Shown: in pieces, positions 53,949 through 61,829 of the stretch
Layout of the letters: each line of letters begins with the position of its first letter
How positions within the stretch are numbered: position 1 is the stretch's first letter
Origin: Sphingobacterium sp. JB170
GTDB lineage: Bacteria; Bacteroidota; Bacteroidia; Sphingobacteriales; Sphingobacteriaceae
Reading direction: 5' to 3'
Length of the DNA stretch: 64,000 nucleotides
NCBI RefSeq assembly: GCF_900163865.1
Contig: NZ_FUKU01000057.1
Coordinates: 186,001 to 250,000 of the forward strand
The notes under the pieces: model-generated
What the model was told of the DNA's origin: nothing
The model's input: only the letters and a program-made list of their open reading frames with translations
Database searches by the model: none
Program-made: the position numbers and the translations under genes

Positions 53949-55118
53949 TCACCATAAACTACGGTTGTTCAATTCCTCCAGATTTTTAAGCGTTTTTCGC
54001 ATCGATCTTACCGAGGACTGCTCTACATTTCTCGACTTTCGTTGTAAACTTCCTGGCGAAATTGAAACGGTATCGGGCGTTCGGAAATGCTGCGCGAAAA
54101 ATTGAAAAATTGTTACCTTATCGTGTTCTCCAAAAATCCCCACGGCGATAAGGAGCCGAATAAAGTAGCCGAACAATGGAACAGAAAAATTCACTTGCAA
54201 TCGCCAGTCGGTTGCTACCCTACCCGGGTCGTTGTGAGGCTGATTTCCCAAGAGCTCGATTCTTTTTTGAATAGTCGTTTGTTTCGATGCAAGATAAGAC
54301 AAGAGTTGTTTTAACAAGGAAATACCAGCAAAGGGGCCCTGCATCCCCGAATGAATGCAAGCGCCTTTTACGGTATCTTCGAGCATATAGACAATTTCTA
54401 GCTGCGCGCGTAAATCTATTTGCCGCTCAATAGCCTGATGAAAAATGGTTCGTAGTAGTTTAAAGAATACAGGTGCGTTAAAGTCACGCTCGCAGAGAAA
54501 CAAAATAATTTCGGCGCTTGTGGACGGCTTGTAGCGTTCCAAAGCATTTAAAAAATGTTGTAAATACCAGTGCGCACTGTAGGTAATCGAACTCGAAAAT
54601 AGGAGCGATTTTATCTCGGCAGATACCATACCGATCAAGGCGGGATCGCTGCAAGCGACATCTAAGGTACGTTTCAACTCGAACAACTTCGTTCGCAGGT
54701 GCTTAACCACACTGCTACATTCATATTTCGTGAGGTGTAACTGCGCAAATTTGATACGATCGTTACGGCGCGCAATGTGTACCAAGTCGTCCAACAAATT
54801 TTGCATCATTGCCAGTGTGTGTCGGTAAATATCTACTATAACGTCAGACTTGCTACTAGCCGACCATGCCGCGCGGTATTCAACAAAGTATGTATAGACA
54901 ATATCGCTTTTTGATATCAGCTGCGTCATATTTGCAATAGCGCGCTTTGGTGAAACGTTAATTTGCGTAATTACTTTCTGTCGAAATATCCGGGCTCTAC
55001 GCTGCAGGTACTCACCGCTTTTCAGTTCTATTAACGCCGAACAGGAGAGCTGCACAAGATTCGCCGGGAACAAATCCTTTTCCAGGCAATCTAACCAACA
55101 AAGAGAAGTGCTTTTCAT
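53949..55118 (-). CDS. Helical protein with RteC-like C-terminal region
   Basis: The 389-residue protein has no signal peptide or membrane segment and is mostly helical. Residues about 305-385 resemble the C-terminal part of RteC-domain proteins: VNFSVPLFGYFIRLLIAVGIF, then FAQHFRTPDTVSI and SLQRKSRNVEQSS. A smaller neighbour (55340-55933) shares the same pattern. The N-terminal 300 residues match nothing I know. RteC is a winged-helix DNA-binding regulator of conjugative-transposon excision, but relatives occur in many non-mobile settings. The gene is the last of a leftward cluster with a LytTR two-component system, after a 221-bp gap. I infer a regulatory role with low certainty. Confidence 0.6.
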   Translation of the reverse strand: MKSTSLCWLDCLEKDLFPANLVQLSCSALIELKSGEYLQRRARIFRQKVITQINVSPKRAIANMTQLISKSDIVYTYFVEYRAAWSASSKSDVIVDIYRHTLAMMQNLLDDLVHIARRNDRIKFAQLHLTKYECSSVVKHLRTKLFELKRTLDVACSDPALIGMVSAEIKSLLFSSSITYSAHWYLQHFLNALERYKPSTSAEIILFLCERDFNAPVFFKLLRTIFHQAIERQIDLRAQLEIVYMLEDTVKGACIHSGMQGPFAGISLLKQLLSYLASKQTTIQKRIELLGNQPHNDPGRVATDWRLQVNFSVPLFGYFIRLLIAVGIFGEHDKVTIFQFFAQHFRTPDTVSISPGSLQRKSRNVEQSSVRSMRKTLKNLEELNNRSLW

Positions 55119-55339
55119 TGTTAAATTATTTTGGCTATTTATGATTCAATTCTATGGGTAATATCGCTAGGGACGCCTACATTTTATTCCCTTTTGCAGG
55201 TTCTGACGAATAACTAGCAGAACGGCCATTAAGATACTGGCTTTCCGAGTGATATTATACGGGTTAGTTTCGAAAACAGGCGACGCTGTACAGCATACCA
55301 CCTTTTTCATTTATTTTTACCGGCCATAAAGCTTCCGAG

Positions 55340-55933
55340 CTAAAGCGCAGTAGCGCTATTTCCCGATAAATAATTTTTGTTGACGTCTACCAATTTTTCA
55401 AGCAGCTTACTCATTTTTAGAAACTGCGCCTCATCTAAGGTGTAATATTTTTTCCGCAGGCTCTCATACGAAAAATGCTCCTGATTAGCTGTTCTAAAAT
55501 GCAGCTCGATAAATGAAAAAGCGGATGCGAGGTCCGGTTCGATGTTAAGGATACCTGCATCTCGCACCAAACGATAGAAAAGAAGAATCTCGCGAGCCGT
55601 CAAATTTAGCAGGCAAGGTTCGTCGCGTATAAAAAAAGACTTCTGCAGCTCATCAATCGTTTGTCGAAGATGGCGTACATGATCCACGAGTAATTGTCTA
55701 CGCGCATTCTGGTCGTTAATTAAATGTAGATGCTGCTTTTGTAGGGTATATCTATTGTGTGCGGCTTGCTGCTGCATGCGTATCACCTGTTGAATATCAC
55801 GAAGAAATGCAAAAAGCAGTTCGCTACATTCCAGAACGAAATCGGCATCCTCTTGGGCAGTAAGCGTATTAAGCTCCAACGAGGCGATTTTCCGTTTTAT
55901 AACACGAAATCGCACATAAAAATTTTGATTCAT
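55340..55933 (-). CDS. Small RteC-like helical protein
   Basis: The 197-residue protein starts 7 bp after the response-regulator stop, so it is probably co-translated with it. The first 110 residues look coiled-coil-like (LEKIASLEL..., QQQAAHNRYTLQKQHLHL). Residues about 115-190 have LTAREILLFYRLVRDAGIL, FIELHFRTANQEHF and SYESLRKKYYTLDEAQ, which align with the C-terminal part of the larger neighbour at 53949-55118 and with RteC-type sequences. There is no membrane segment. The operon position suggests a partner or target of the LytTR system. Confidence 0.6.
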   Translation of the reverse strand: MNQNFYVRFRVIKRKIASLELNTLTAQEDADFVLECSELLFAFLRDIQQVIRMQQQAAHNRYTLQKQHLHLINDQNARRQLLVDHVRHLRQTIDELQKSFFIRDEPCLLNLTAREILLFYRLVRDAGILNIEPDLASAFSFIELHFRTANQEHFSYESLRKKYYTLDEAQFLKMSKLLEKLVDVNKNYLSGNSATAL

Positions 55934-55940
55934 TACCAGG

Positions 55941-56693
55941 TCATTTTACTTGTTGTGAGAAATAACACCTTACTTGTTCGCGGTATATTTTCCCAATCGG
56001 AATATCATTTTTGCATCTACACAATTCTTTTAGGGTGAGGGTGTGCTCGCGGATATTATAGCGCCAAATGCGGTTAAGTGCGACGATAAACGATTTACCG
56101 ACCCGCATAAAATGCGCGGAGGGTAGACGTTTTGCAAAGTCTGTTAATGTTCCTGTTACCGCCGTCTCTTTTCCGCCATGGTGATAGATATTAATGGTGT
56201 GGTCATCTGCTTGGAAATAATCAATCTCCCCAATCTCGATCAGTACCATATTTCTATTTGTATCGTTGAAAATAAAGGGTTCTGCGGGATTATATTTTTG
56301 TTTTACAAAATTTCTAGCCGCCCATTCCCCGAAATCGAGCCGTTCAAATGCGCGAGCTACCGCGGCCTCAAACCTCTCTCTTGTGAAGGGCTTTACTAAA
56401 TAGTAGCTGACATCCAGCTCATAAAGCGCGTCCCCGAACTGGGAATGCCCGGAGCAACATATCACCTGCGCACGGCCTTCGAGTTTCCGAATTAACTCCA
56501 ACCCATCCATGGTTGGCATTTCCACATCAACAAAGACGAGTTCGACTTTATAGTCCTCGACCTTATCTAATACTTTTAGGGGGTCGTCGGTCGTTAATAC
56601 AAGGTCCAATACGGGAATATTACTAATCATTCCTTTAAGGCGATTGCGAGCTGCCGCCTCATCATCAATTACGATACATTTGATTCTTTTCAT
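55941..56693 (-). CDS. LytTR-family response regulator
   Basis: The start at 56693 (MKRIKCIVIDDEAAAR) overlaps the kinase stop in an ATGA, which I prefer to the frame from 56720. Of 250 residues, about 1-120 form a receiver with phospho-acceptor Asp in VFVDVEMPTMDG (near residue 54) and Lys in LVKPF. Residues about 145-245 form a LytTR DNA-binding domain (IDYFQADDHTINIYHHGGK, FMRVGKSFIVALNRI). LytTR regulators bind pairs of direct repeats. The partner kinase is encoded directly upstream. Confidence 0.93.
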   Translation of the reverse strand: MKRIKCIVIDDEAAARNRLKGMISNIPVLDLVLTTDDPLKVLDKVEDYKVELVFVDVEMPTMDGLELIRKLEGRAQVICCSGHSQFGDALYELDVSYYLVKPFTRERFEAAVARAFERLDFGEWAARNFVKQKYNPAEPFIFNDTNRNMVLIEIGEIDYFQADDHTINIYHHGGKETAVTGTLTDFAKRLPSAHFMRVGKSFIVALNRIWRYNIREHTLTLKELCRCKNDIPIGKIYREQVRCYFSQQVK

Positions 56694-57739
56694 ACTTGTT
56701 GAATTTCTAATATCACGCAAAACGACCCATCGGTGGTTTCCGATGTTTCAAATCTATATTTTTCAGGAAACTGTATATCTAGACGCTTACGGATATTCGC
56801 AAGTCCTATCCCGGTGGACTCCTTCGGCCCAGAGAGCTTATCGATACGATTGCAACATGTAAACAGCAAGCTGTTGTAACTGCTTTCGAGACGAACTTTA
56901 ATCGGGTTCGCTGGTCCTCGAAATAAGCCGTGTTTAAATACGTTTTCCAAAATAATGATTAATGCTCCGGGAATTATCCGCTCGCCCCCGACATGTTCTT
57001 TACCGATAAAATCAATTTGGCAGTCGGGAAACCGTGATATTTGCAAAGAAAGGTAATTTTCTAACGCCTCGATTTCACGTGAAATAGTGATGGAGGGTTG
57101 TCCTGCTATTTCGAGATAAAAGCGCGTCAGTTCCCCAAGAATCCCAATCCGATGGGCGGTCTCAGGTAACTGTTCTTCACACTCTTGTATTAATTGATTA
57201 ATCATATTATTCAAAAAATGAGGATTCACTTGCGAGGAGAGGAATTGATATTCCATCCTTTTACTTTCCAATTCCTTTTGATGTCTAATCTCCTCTGCTT
57301 CCCTCGCTTTGCGCACGTTATACCTATGAAGAACATGCAAAGCAATCCATGCCACTATCATTAAAACAAATGTGGCTTTATTAATCGTTACTAGCGCGTA
57401 AGCGTATCGCGGACGCGTAATCTCAGCGTCCGAAGGATTACCGGAGAAGAGCGGATAACAGACAAAAACCGCGATATGAATAAGCACTGCAAAAACGATT
57501 ATTAATATTGGGACTGAGGTTACTTCCTGCCATTTTTCAGGGATCACCATCTGTATAGGATAGTGTATTGCGAGCCCAACGTTTACAAGCGACACCAAAG
57601 CCACCGAAATATAAATCATCGAAAAAGTTGAATGTTCAGGGGACACCTCGTTATTTAGGTTAACCATAAATAGAAAATATAACGGCCACAAAATAAGTTG
57701 AAATTGACCGCATTTTAACATAAAATATTTAAATGTCAT
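56690..57739 (-). CDS. LytS/YehU-type sensor histidine kinase
   Basis: The 349-residue protein has four membrane helices (about residues 12-30, 40-60, 73-95 and 115-140) and a short coiled linker. The His_kinase domain has the phospho-His in SSQVNPHFLNNMINQL (near residue 174), followed by a GHKL ATPase with ALIIILENVFKHG (N-box) and STGIGLANIRKRL (G-box). This is the usual partner of LytTR regulators. It has no extracellular sensor domain, so the signal is probably sensed in the membrane. It lies 62 bp after the acyltransferase gene and overlaps the regulator gene by 4 bp. Confidence 0.93.
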   Translation of the reverse strand: MTFKYFMLKCGQFQLILWPLYFLFMVNLNNEVSPEHSTFSMIYISVALVSLVNVGLAIHYPIQMVIPEKWQEVTSVPILIIVFAVLIHIAVFVCYPLFSGNPSDAEITRPRYAYALVTINKATFVLMIVAWIALHVLHRYNVRKAREAEEIRHQKELESKRMEYQFLSSQVNPHFLNNMINQLIQECEEQLPETAHRIGILGELTRFYLEIAGQPSITISREIEALENYLSLQISRFPDCQIDFIGKEHVGGERIIPGALIIILENVFKHGLFRGPANPIKVRLESSYNSLLFTCCNRIDKLSGPKESTGIGLANIRKRLDIQFPEKYRFETSETTDGSFCVILEIQQV

Positions 57740-57801
57740 GCGATTATTTTTAGGTTATCGCAAGCTAATATAAAAAATATTTTATTGATTATTCTCTGAC
57801 C

Positions 57802-58827
57802 CTATATTTCCCACTGACACAAAAGGCACTCGAAATCAACATCATTAAGCAAAAATGTTTTATAATCCGACTTCTTCATTAAATAAGGTGCCGTTTGAAA
57901 TTTTATTAGGGAATATTCTTGTTCTTCGGATGTGTCACCCGTAATCATCGCCCTGTTTAGGGGCAATATGCCTTTTAAAAAATAGTGTAATAGCGACCAG
58001 TTTGTCCACTGTTCAGGCCAGTGCATTACGTATGTAGATAAAAAGGAAAAAATTTCCCTCATTGCGTAAACACAGTACTGCTGCCGATCGGTAATCAGCG
58101 TAGGGAAAATTGTGCGCGCGACTTTAAATTCAATTCGATTTGTTCGTCTTAGTGCGAGTACCGGATACATCGGTACACCAAAATAGTGAGAAAGCGCGGC
58201 TGCTCCTTTGGGCACAAAAATTTGCTGCCCCAGAAATGGGATCTGAATCAACTGATTTTCATTGCCCTGACTCACTCCCTGAATACCGTCGACATAGACG
58301 ACGATCGAATACCCCTGTTTCACAAGTCGGTACATCTGACGCAAAGATGTGCTAGCTTCCGCATTGAGTAAAACAAACCTCTCTTCTTTTGCCGCCTTAT
58401 CAAGGATTTTACTCAGCACAGGGTAACGCTCCTTCCAATTATTAAACACATCTGCTCCGACTAAAAGCGCAAAGCGGTTTCGGCTGTTTAAAAGAATGCT
58501 ATCGATGAGTTGATAGACACCAAAATGATAAGTGCATATTATCCCATTCTGCACATTTAATTTATCCATGAGATCGCCGATACCATCAATGGGAAGTGGA
58601 TACTCGTTTTGAAAGAAATGTGTATCTATTCCATGTAACCATTGATTCATTTTAAAATCGCGGTAAAGAAAGCGATGTTTGGTGTAAGGCATTTGTGGCA
58701 GAAAATTATATAGATTAGCGCTAATCAGGCCGAAGGTATTTAACGAAAGGACGTCGCTGCTTTTGATTCGCTTTGGTAAAGGATTAGGCACAATGCCTAA
58801 TCCTTCACAATACTTAATAAAGTCCAT
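57802..58827 (-). CDS. LpxL/HtrB-like (LPLAT superfamily) acyltransferase with HX4Q motif
   Basis: I prefer the ATG at 58827 (341 residues, MDFIKYCEGL); a frame from 58854 adds nine. No signal peptide or membrane helix is clear. Residues about 95-235 look like the lauroyl/myristoyl acyltransferase core: ICTYHFGVYQLID, VVYVDGIQG, IPFLGQQIFVPKGAAALSHYFGVPMYPVLALRR. In that family the catalytic motif is HX4D/E. Here the His (residue 101) is followed by Gln at +5, with Asp only at +8. The enzyme could acylate a lipid or a peptide, or be inactive. It overlaps a 60-codon ORF upstream by 14 bp and precedes the kinase gene. Confidence 0.7.
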   Translation of the reverse strand: MDFIKYCEGLGIVPNPLPKRIKSSDVLSLNTFGLISANLYNFLPQMPYTKHRFLYRDFKMNQWLHGIDTHFFQNEYPLPIDGIGDLMDKLNVQNGIICTYHFGVYQLIDSILLNSRNRFALLVGADVFNNWKERYPVLSKILDKAAKEERFVLLNAEASTSLRQMYRLVKQGYSIVVYVDGIQGVSQGNENQLIQIPFLGQQIFVPKGAAALSHYFGVPMYPVLALRRTNRIEFKVARTIFPTLITDRQQYCVYAMREIFSFLSTYVMHWPEQWTNWSLLHYFLKGILPLNRAMITGDTSEEQEYSLIKFQTAPYLMKKSDYKTFLLNDVDFECLLCQWEI

Positions 58828-58996
58828 TTGAGCTACTAAAAAAAGGGAAATCACTCCCCGGCAATATTATATCGCAGAGCTCATTTAATAAAATTGGACT
58901 TGTCAACACGCTGAGCTGCACGGCGGCAACTGGTCTGTTGATTACTCGTTCGACAATCGAATAGCGATCGTCGGTACTTTTGACATCATTTCTCAT
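58814..58996 (-). CDS. 60-residue ORF overlapping the acyltransferase start
   Basis: The frame runs from the ATG at 58996 to a TAA at 58814-58816 and overlaps the preferred acyltransferase ATG by 14 bp, a layout that favours translational coupling. The product starts polar and charged (MRNDVKSTDDRYSIVERV) and ends hydrophobic with LPGSDFPFFSSSNGLY and a single Cys. It has no signal peptide. The leader-like N-terminus and small C-terminal part recall a precursor peptide, but this is speculative. It could also be a chance ORF. Confidence 0.4.
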   Translation of the reverse strand: MRNDVKSTDDRYSIVERVINRPVAAVQLSVLTSPILLNELCDIILPGSDFPFFSSSNGLY

Positions 58997-59104
58997 GTTT
59001 TTTTAATAAAAAGTAAAAATTCAGTTAGTAATTCACTGTAAACCTATGCGTTAGGATTACTAAAACGAACTTACAATAGAATTTTTGAGAAAAAAGAAAA
59101 AAAT

Positions 59105-59242
59105 CGTGAAAACACCATTATTGGACGTGAAAGTACATTTTCGAACTTTTTTATTACCCTTTGTCACCCAATTCAGGAAGTCCAGCGCGGGATTTCGTAA
59201 ACTTTTAGGCGTTTTCGAGCTACTCGATGTCACCCTTGTCAC
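59105..59242. promoter_or_regulatory. Direct repeats in the divergent region before the AraC gene
   Basis: CGTGAAA occurs at 59105-59111 and 59126-59132, a period of exactly 21 bp (two helical turns). TGTCACCC occurs at 59162-59169 and 59228-59235, followed by TTGTCAC at 59236-59242. Direct repeats of this kind suit AraC- or LytTR-type regulators. The rest of 58997-59296 has no gene I support. Confidence 0.4.
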
Positions 59243-59296
59243 TTGACTGCAAAAGGTAAATATTCGTCATTAGAGAAAATTAAATTTAATCTACTG

Positions 59297-60313
59297 ATGA
59301 AAAAAACAATCTACTTACCGCGCCTCCCCTATTTAAAAAATAAGGTGGCGCAAAACCAGCTTCGTACGCTGAGAACAGCTTTGCCAATGGCTAATGGGCA
59401 GCGTACAAATCTGAAATTTGGCATCTCCGAGTGTGTGATCCAGGAGTTTGACAGCCGTTATGTTTACCTGTATAGTTTCGAGGTTTTTCTCCCGGACCGT
59501 CAGACATTCTTAGTACGGTCGGCATGCAGTGACCTCCATAATATCTATATGCTAAAGGGAACTAGCGCATTGAGCATCACCGCGAGCGGCAGCGAGGAAG
59601 CGCTGCTTTCCCTCGCGCCAGATCGCAGCCGCTTTTTCTATCTCCCTCAGGGTAACTACCGCATTAACTTACCCAAAGGGGAGACGCGTTTATTTGGGTA
59701 TTATTTTGACAACAAGATATTCCGCATGGATAATGAGCGGAAATTTGATTTCATAAAACCTGTAATCGATGCACGCAGAACCAGATCTGCAGAGCCTATA
59801 GCCAGCAAAATGATTGCAATCGATCCTATAACAAGCTTGAACATTCGGCATATCTGTAATATTTTAAAACATGAGAATGTCAAAGACGAGGGTGATATTA
59901 TTGTAGCAACCACTGTACTCCTCAACCTCGCTAGAGAAAACTTTAATAAGAAATGCAATGAAGTGCAGTCTCAGCTCTCTCTTGCGCAAAACGCACGACG
60001 ACTTATCGAAGATCATGTCCTTCAGCATGGACATAACTTTAACTTCGAGGCCATATACGCATTATTGGGCTATAAAAAATCCGCTGTACACTTTGCTCAT
60101 CAACGCGCTTTTCAGGAATCGATGCATGATTACAAAAACAGACTCGTGCTTGAAAAAGCGTTGAAACTACTTGAGCAGGGGCAATCGATTAAAAACTGCG
60201 CCTATAGCTGTGGTTATAATTCTCCAGAGACCTTTCACCGTTTTATAAAAAACCAGTTGGGTATAACTCCAGCCGAGTACGTGAACATATTTAGAATCAA
60301 AACGGGATTTTGA
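59297..60313 (+). CDS. AraC-family transcriptional regulator
   Basis: I use the ATG at 59297 (338 residues, MKKTIYLPRL); a TTG start at 59243 would add 18 residues. The N-terminal 220 residues are a sensor part without a signal peptide, with no motif I can name. The C-terminal AraC HTH spans about 240-335: NFEAIYALLGYKKSAVHFAHQRAF and then SIKNCAYSCGYNSPETFHRFIKNQLGITPAEYV. It is the only gene read rightwards next to the divergent repeats. It probably controls the following MauE-like and DUF6520 genes or the leftward acyltransferase operon. Confidence 0.9.
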   Translation: MKKTIYLPRLPYLKNKVAQNQLRTLRTALPMANGQRTNLKFGISECVIQEFDSRYVYLYSFEVFLPDRQTFLVRSACSDLHNIYMLKGTSALSITASGSEEALLSLAPDRSRFFYLPQGNYRINLPKGETRLFGYYFDNKIFRMDNERKFDFIKPVIDARRTRSAEPIASKMIAIDPITSLNIRHICNILKHENVKDEGDIIVATTVLLNLARENFNKKCNEVQSQLSLAQNARRLIEDHVLQHGHNFNFEAIYALLGYKKSAVHFAHQRAFQESMHDYKNRLVLEKALKLLEQGQSIKNCAYSCGYNSPETFHRFIKNQLGITPAEYVNIFRIKTGF

Positions 60314-60463
60314 TTTCAGCAGAGGGTGTTCGGGCCGATCTAATCGGCCGGCGATATATGAAAGTTCGGCCACTCTGGACAAAAAGCTATAAAGGTAGTG
60401 GATAATCCGCCAGTAGAGGCAGTGGATTCCTCGTTACTTTTGAAAAAGCTAATTAAGAAAAAA

Positions 60464-61186
60464 ATGAATAAACGTATAAAATCTACCGCTCTATTTTGCT
60501 TACAGCTATTATTGATGGTATTCTGGATCTATGTAGCCGTAGACAAGCTATGGGACCTAGGTGATTTCCATCTATCGCTGCAGCGCCAGCCCTTCCCCGA
60601 CTGGTGGGCAGATATTCTTTTTTGGCTTTTACCGCTGCTGGAGCTCGCTATTGGATTTATATTCATTCTCCCAAATACCGTGGCGAATACTTCGCTCGCA
60701 AATAATTCGGATAAAACCGGCGGTTGGCTCGATCAAAAACATTTTAACCGAGCCGATTTTTATCTGACTTTTAGCATCCGGAAAAAACAGTACCACATTT
60801 TAAGTCCTTTCTTACTTTCTGCCGCGCTGCTGATAATTTTCTCGGTGTATATAGCACTCGGCGTTATTGGTTTATATGCTGAGCGGCCATGCGGTTGCGC
60901 TTCGGTCTTTTCAGGACTTTCTTGGACAGCACACCTAATTGTAAATATTATTCTTTTGGGGCTTTCCCTTTTAGGGTGGTTCTTGAACTCTCGAGACAAC
61001 CGATCCCCAAAGGACATGAATCGGACGAAAATAATATCTTCAGATTCAACGATACATATTTTGAATTTAGTGTTAGCGAGTTTAATGTTTCATCTTATTT
61101 GTAGAAGATTTCCAAAAAAATTCGCGCTATTCACGATCATGCCAGTAATGCACTGGCCAACATTTACGTTTGTTATGTTCTCGTGA
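60464..61186 (+). CDS. MauE/DoxX-family inner-membrane protein
   Basis: The ATG at 60464 opens a 240-residue protein with four hydrophobic segments (about residues 9-30, 47-67, 114-135 and 152-172). After the third lies RPCGCASVFSGLSW, the CxC/CGC-type motif of MauE-like proteins. MauE relatives help form disulfides or supply electrons to exported proteins. The C-terminal 65 residues after SRDNRSPK look different in composition and could reflect a frameshift, because other frames there are also open. It precedes a DUF6520 gene by 81 bp. Confidence 0.7.
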   Translation: MNKRIKSTALFCLQLLLMVFWIYVAVDKLWDLGDFHLSLQRQPFPDWWADILFWLLPLLELAIGFIFILPNTVANTSLANNSDKTGGWLDQKHFNRADFYLTFSIRKKQYHILSPFLLSAALLIIFSVYIALGVIGLYAERPCGCASVFSGLSWTAHLIVNIILLGLSLLGWFLNSRDNRSPKDMNRTKIISSDSTIHILNLVLASLMFHLICRRFPKKFALFTIMPVMHWPTFTFVMFS

Positions 61187-61267
61187 AAAACATGACCGAG
61201 GGTTTTAAAATGGTTACTCCTCCTCGTAAATGAAGTGACTAACCGCAAAATCACTTAAATTAATATT

Positions 61268-61630
61268 ATGAAAAATTTAAAATCTTACGTTGCAGCTATT
61301 GTAGCTACTGCGTCAATCGCCGGTTTCTCGGCATTTAATGTTGCGGATGCATCAAATAATCTTGCAAACGAAACGTTGTATTTTCATGGCGACACAACAG
61401 ATCCATCTTCGGTTGAAGAACCTAGCAATTGGACGACTAGTTCAAATGGTCAAAGCTGTAGTAGCGGCGATATCGCTTGTTCGATGACGGTTACGGATCA
61501 AGATGTGACTGCCTCTGGTGAACTAGACCCCACTCGACTTGAAATACAGGCGCAAAAAAACAACGCTGATGAATATGCACCTACGAAACTATCAGGTGAC
61601 GCGGAACCAAGTTTTCACAACAAGCAATAA
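61268..61630 (+). CDS. DUF6520-type small exported protein
   Basis: The 120-residue protein has a signal peptide (about residues 1-29, VAAIVATASIAGFSAFNVADA) and a short mature part. The segment ETLYFHGDTTDPSSVEEPSNW is typical of DUF6520 proteins of Sphingobacteriaceae, many of which sit next to MauE-like genes. One Cys pair (C64 and C70 in QSCSSGDIACSM) could form a disulfide, in line with the MauE-like neighbour. The C-terminus is polar with no membrane segment. The function is unknown. An intrinsic terminator follows. Confidence 0.8.
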   Translation: MKNLKSYVAAIVATASIAGFSAFNVADASNNLANETLYFHGDTTDPSSVEEPSNWTTSSNGQSCSSGDIACSMTVTDQDVTASGELDPTRLEIQAQKNNADEYAPTKLSGDAEPSFHNKQ

Positions 61631-61727
61631 AAACCGCTAGTCGCACATGACGATCAATTTGAAGTTATTTCAAATTGCTAAACAAAAAACCCTTTTGTAC
61701 TAAAGGAAGGGCGTATTGTTTTACTTG

Positions 61728-61765
61728 AGCCCCTAAAAAACTTTCTTTAGGGGCTTAATTTTTAT
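61728..61765 (+). terminator. Intrinsic terminator after the DUF6520 gene
   Basis: AGCCCCTAAA (61728-61737) pairs perfectly with TTTAGGGGCT (61746-61755) around an 8-nt loop, followed by TAATTTTTAT. The A-rich left flank could also serve the convergent SusD gene. Confidence 0.8.
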
Positions 61766-61829
61766 CTGATAATTGGAAAGAATCCTTCGACTCTCCCTCA
61801 TCGATATTTCTCCGATTTGAGCAACTGAA

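Noticed and set aside
53949..57739. Idea that the kinase-regulator-RteC-like order marks a conjugative transposon
   Set aside because: No integrase, relaxase, tra gene, attachment site or target duplication is visible around it.
59060..59242. Minus-strand ORF of 60 codons between the divergent genes
   Set aside because: Low-complexity composition with a poly-Phe run, and it covers the direct repeats of a likely regulatory region.
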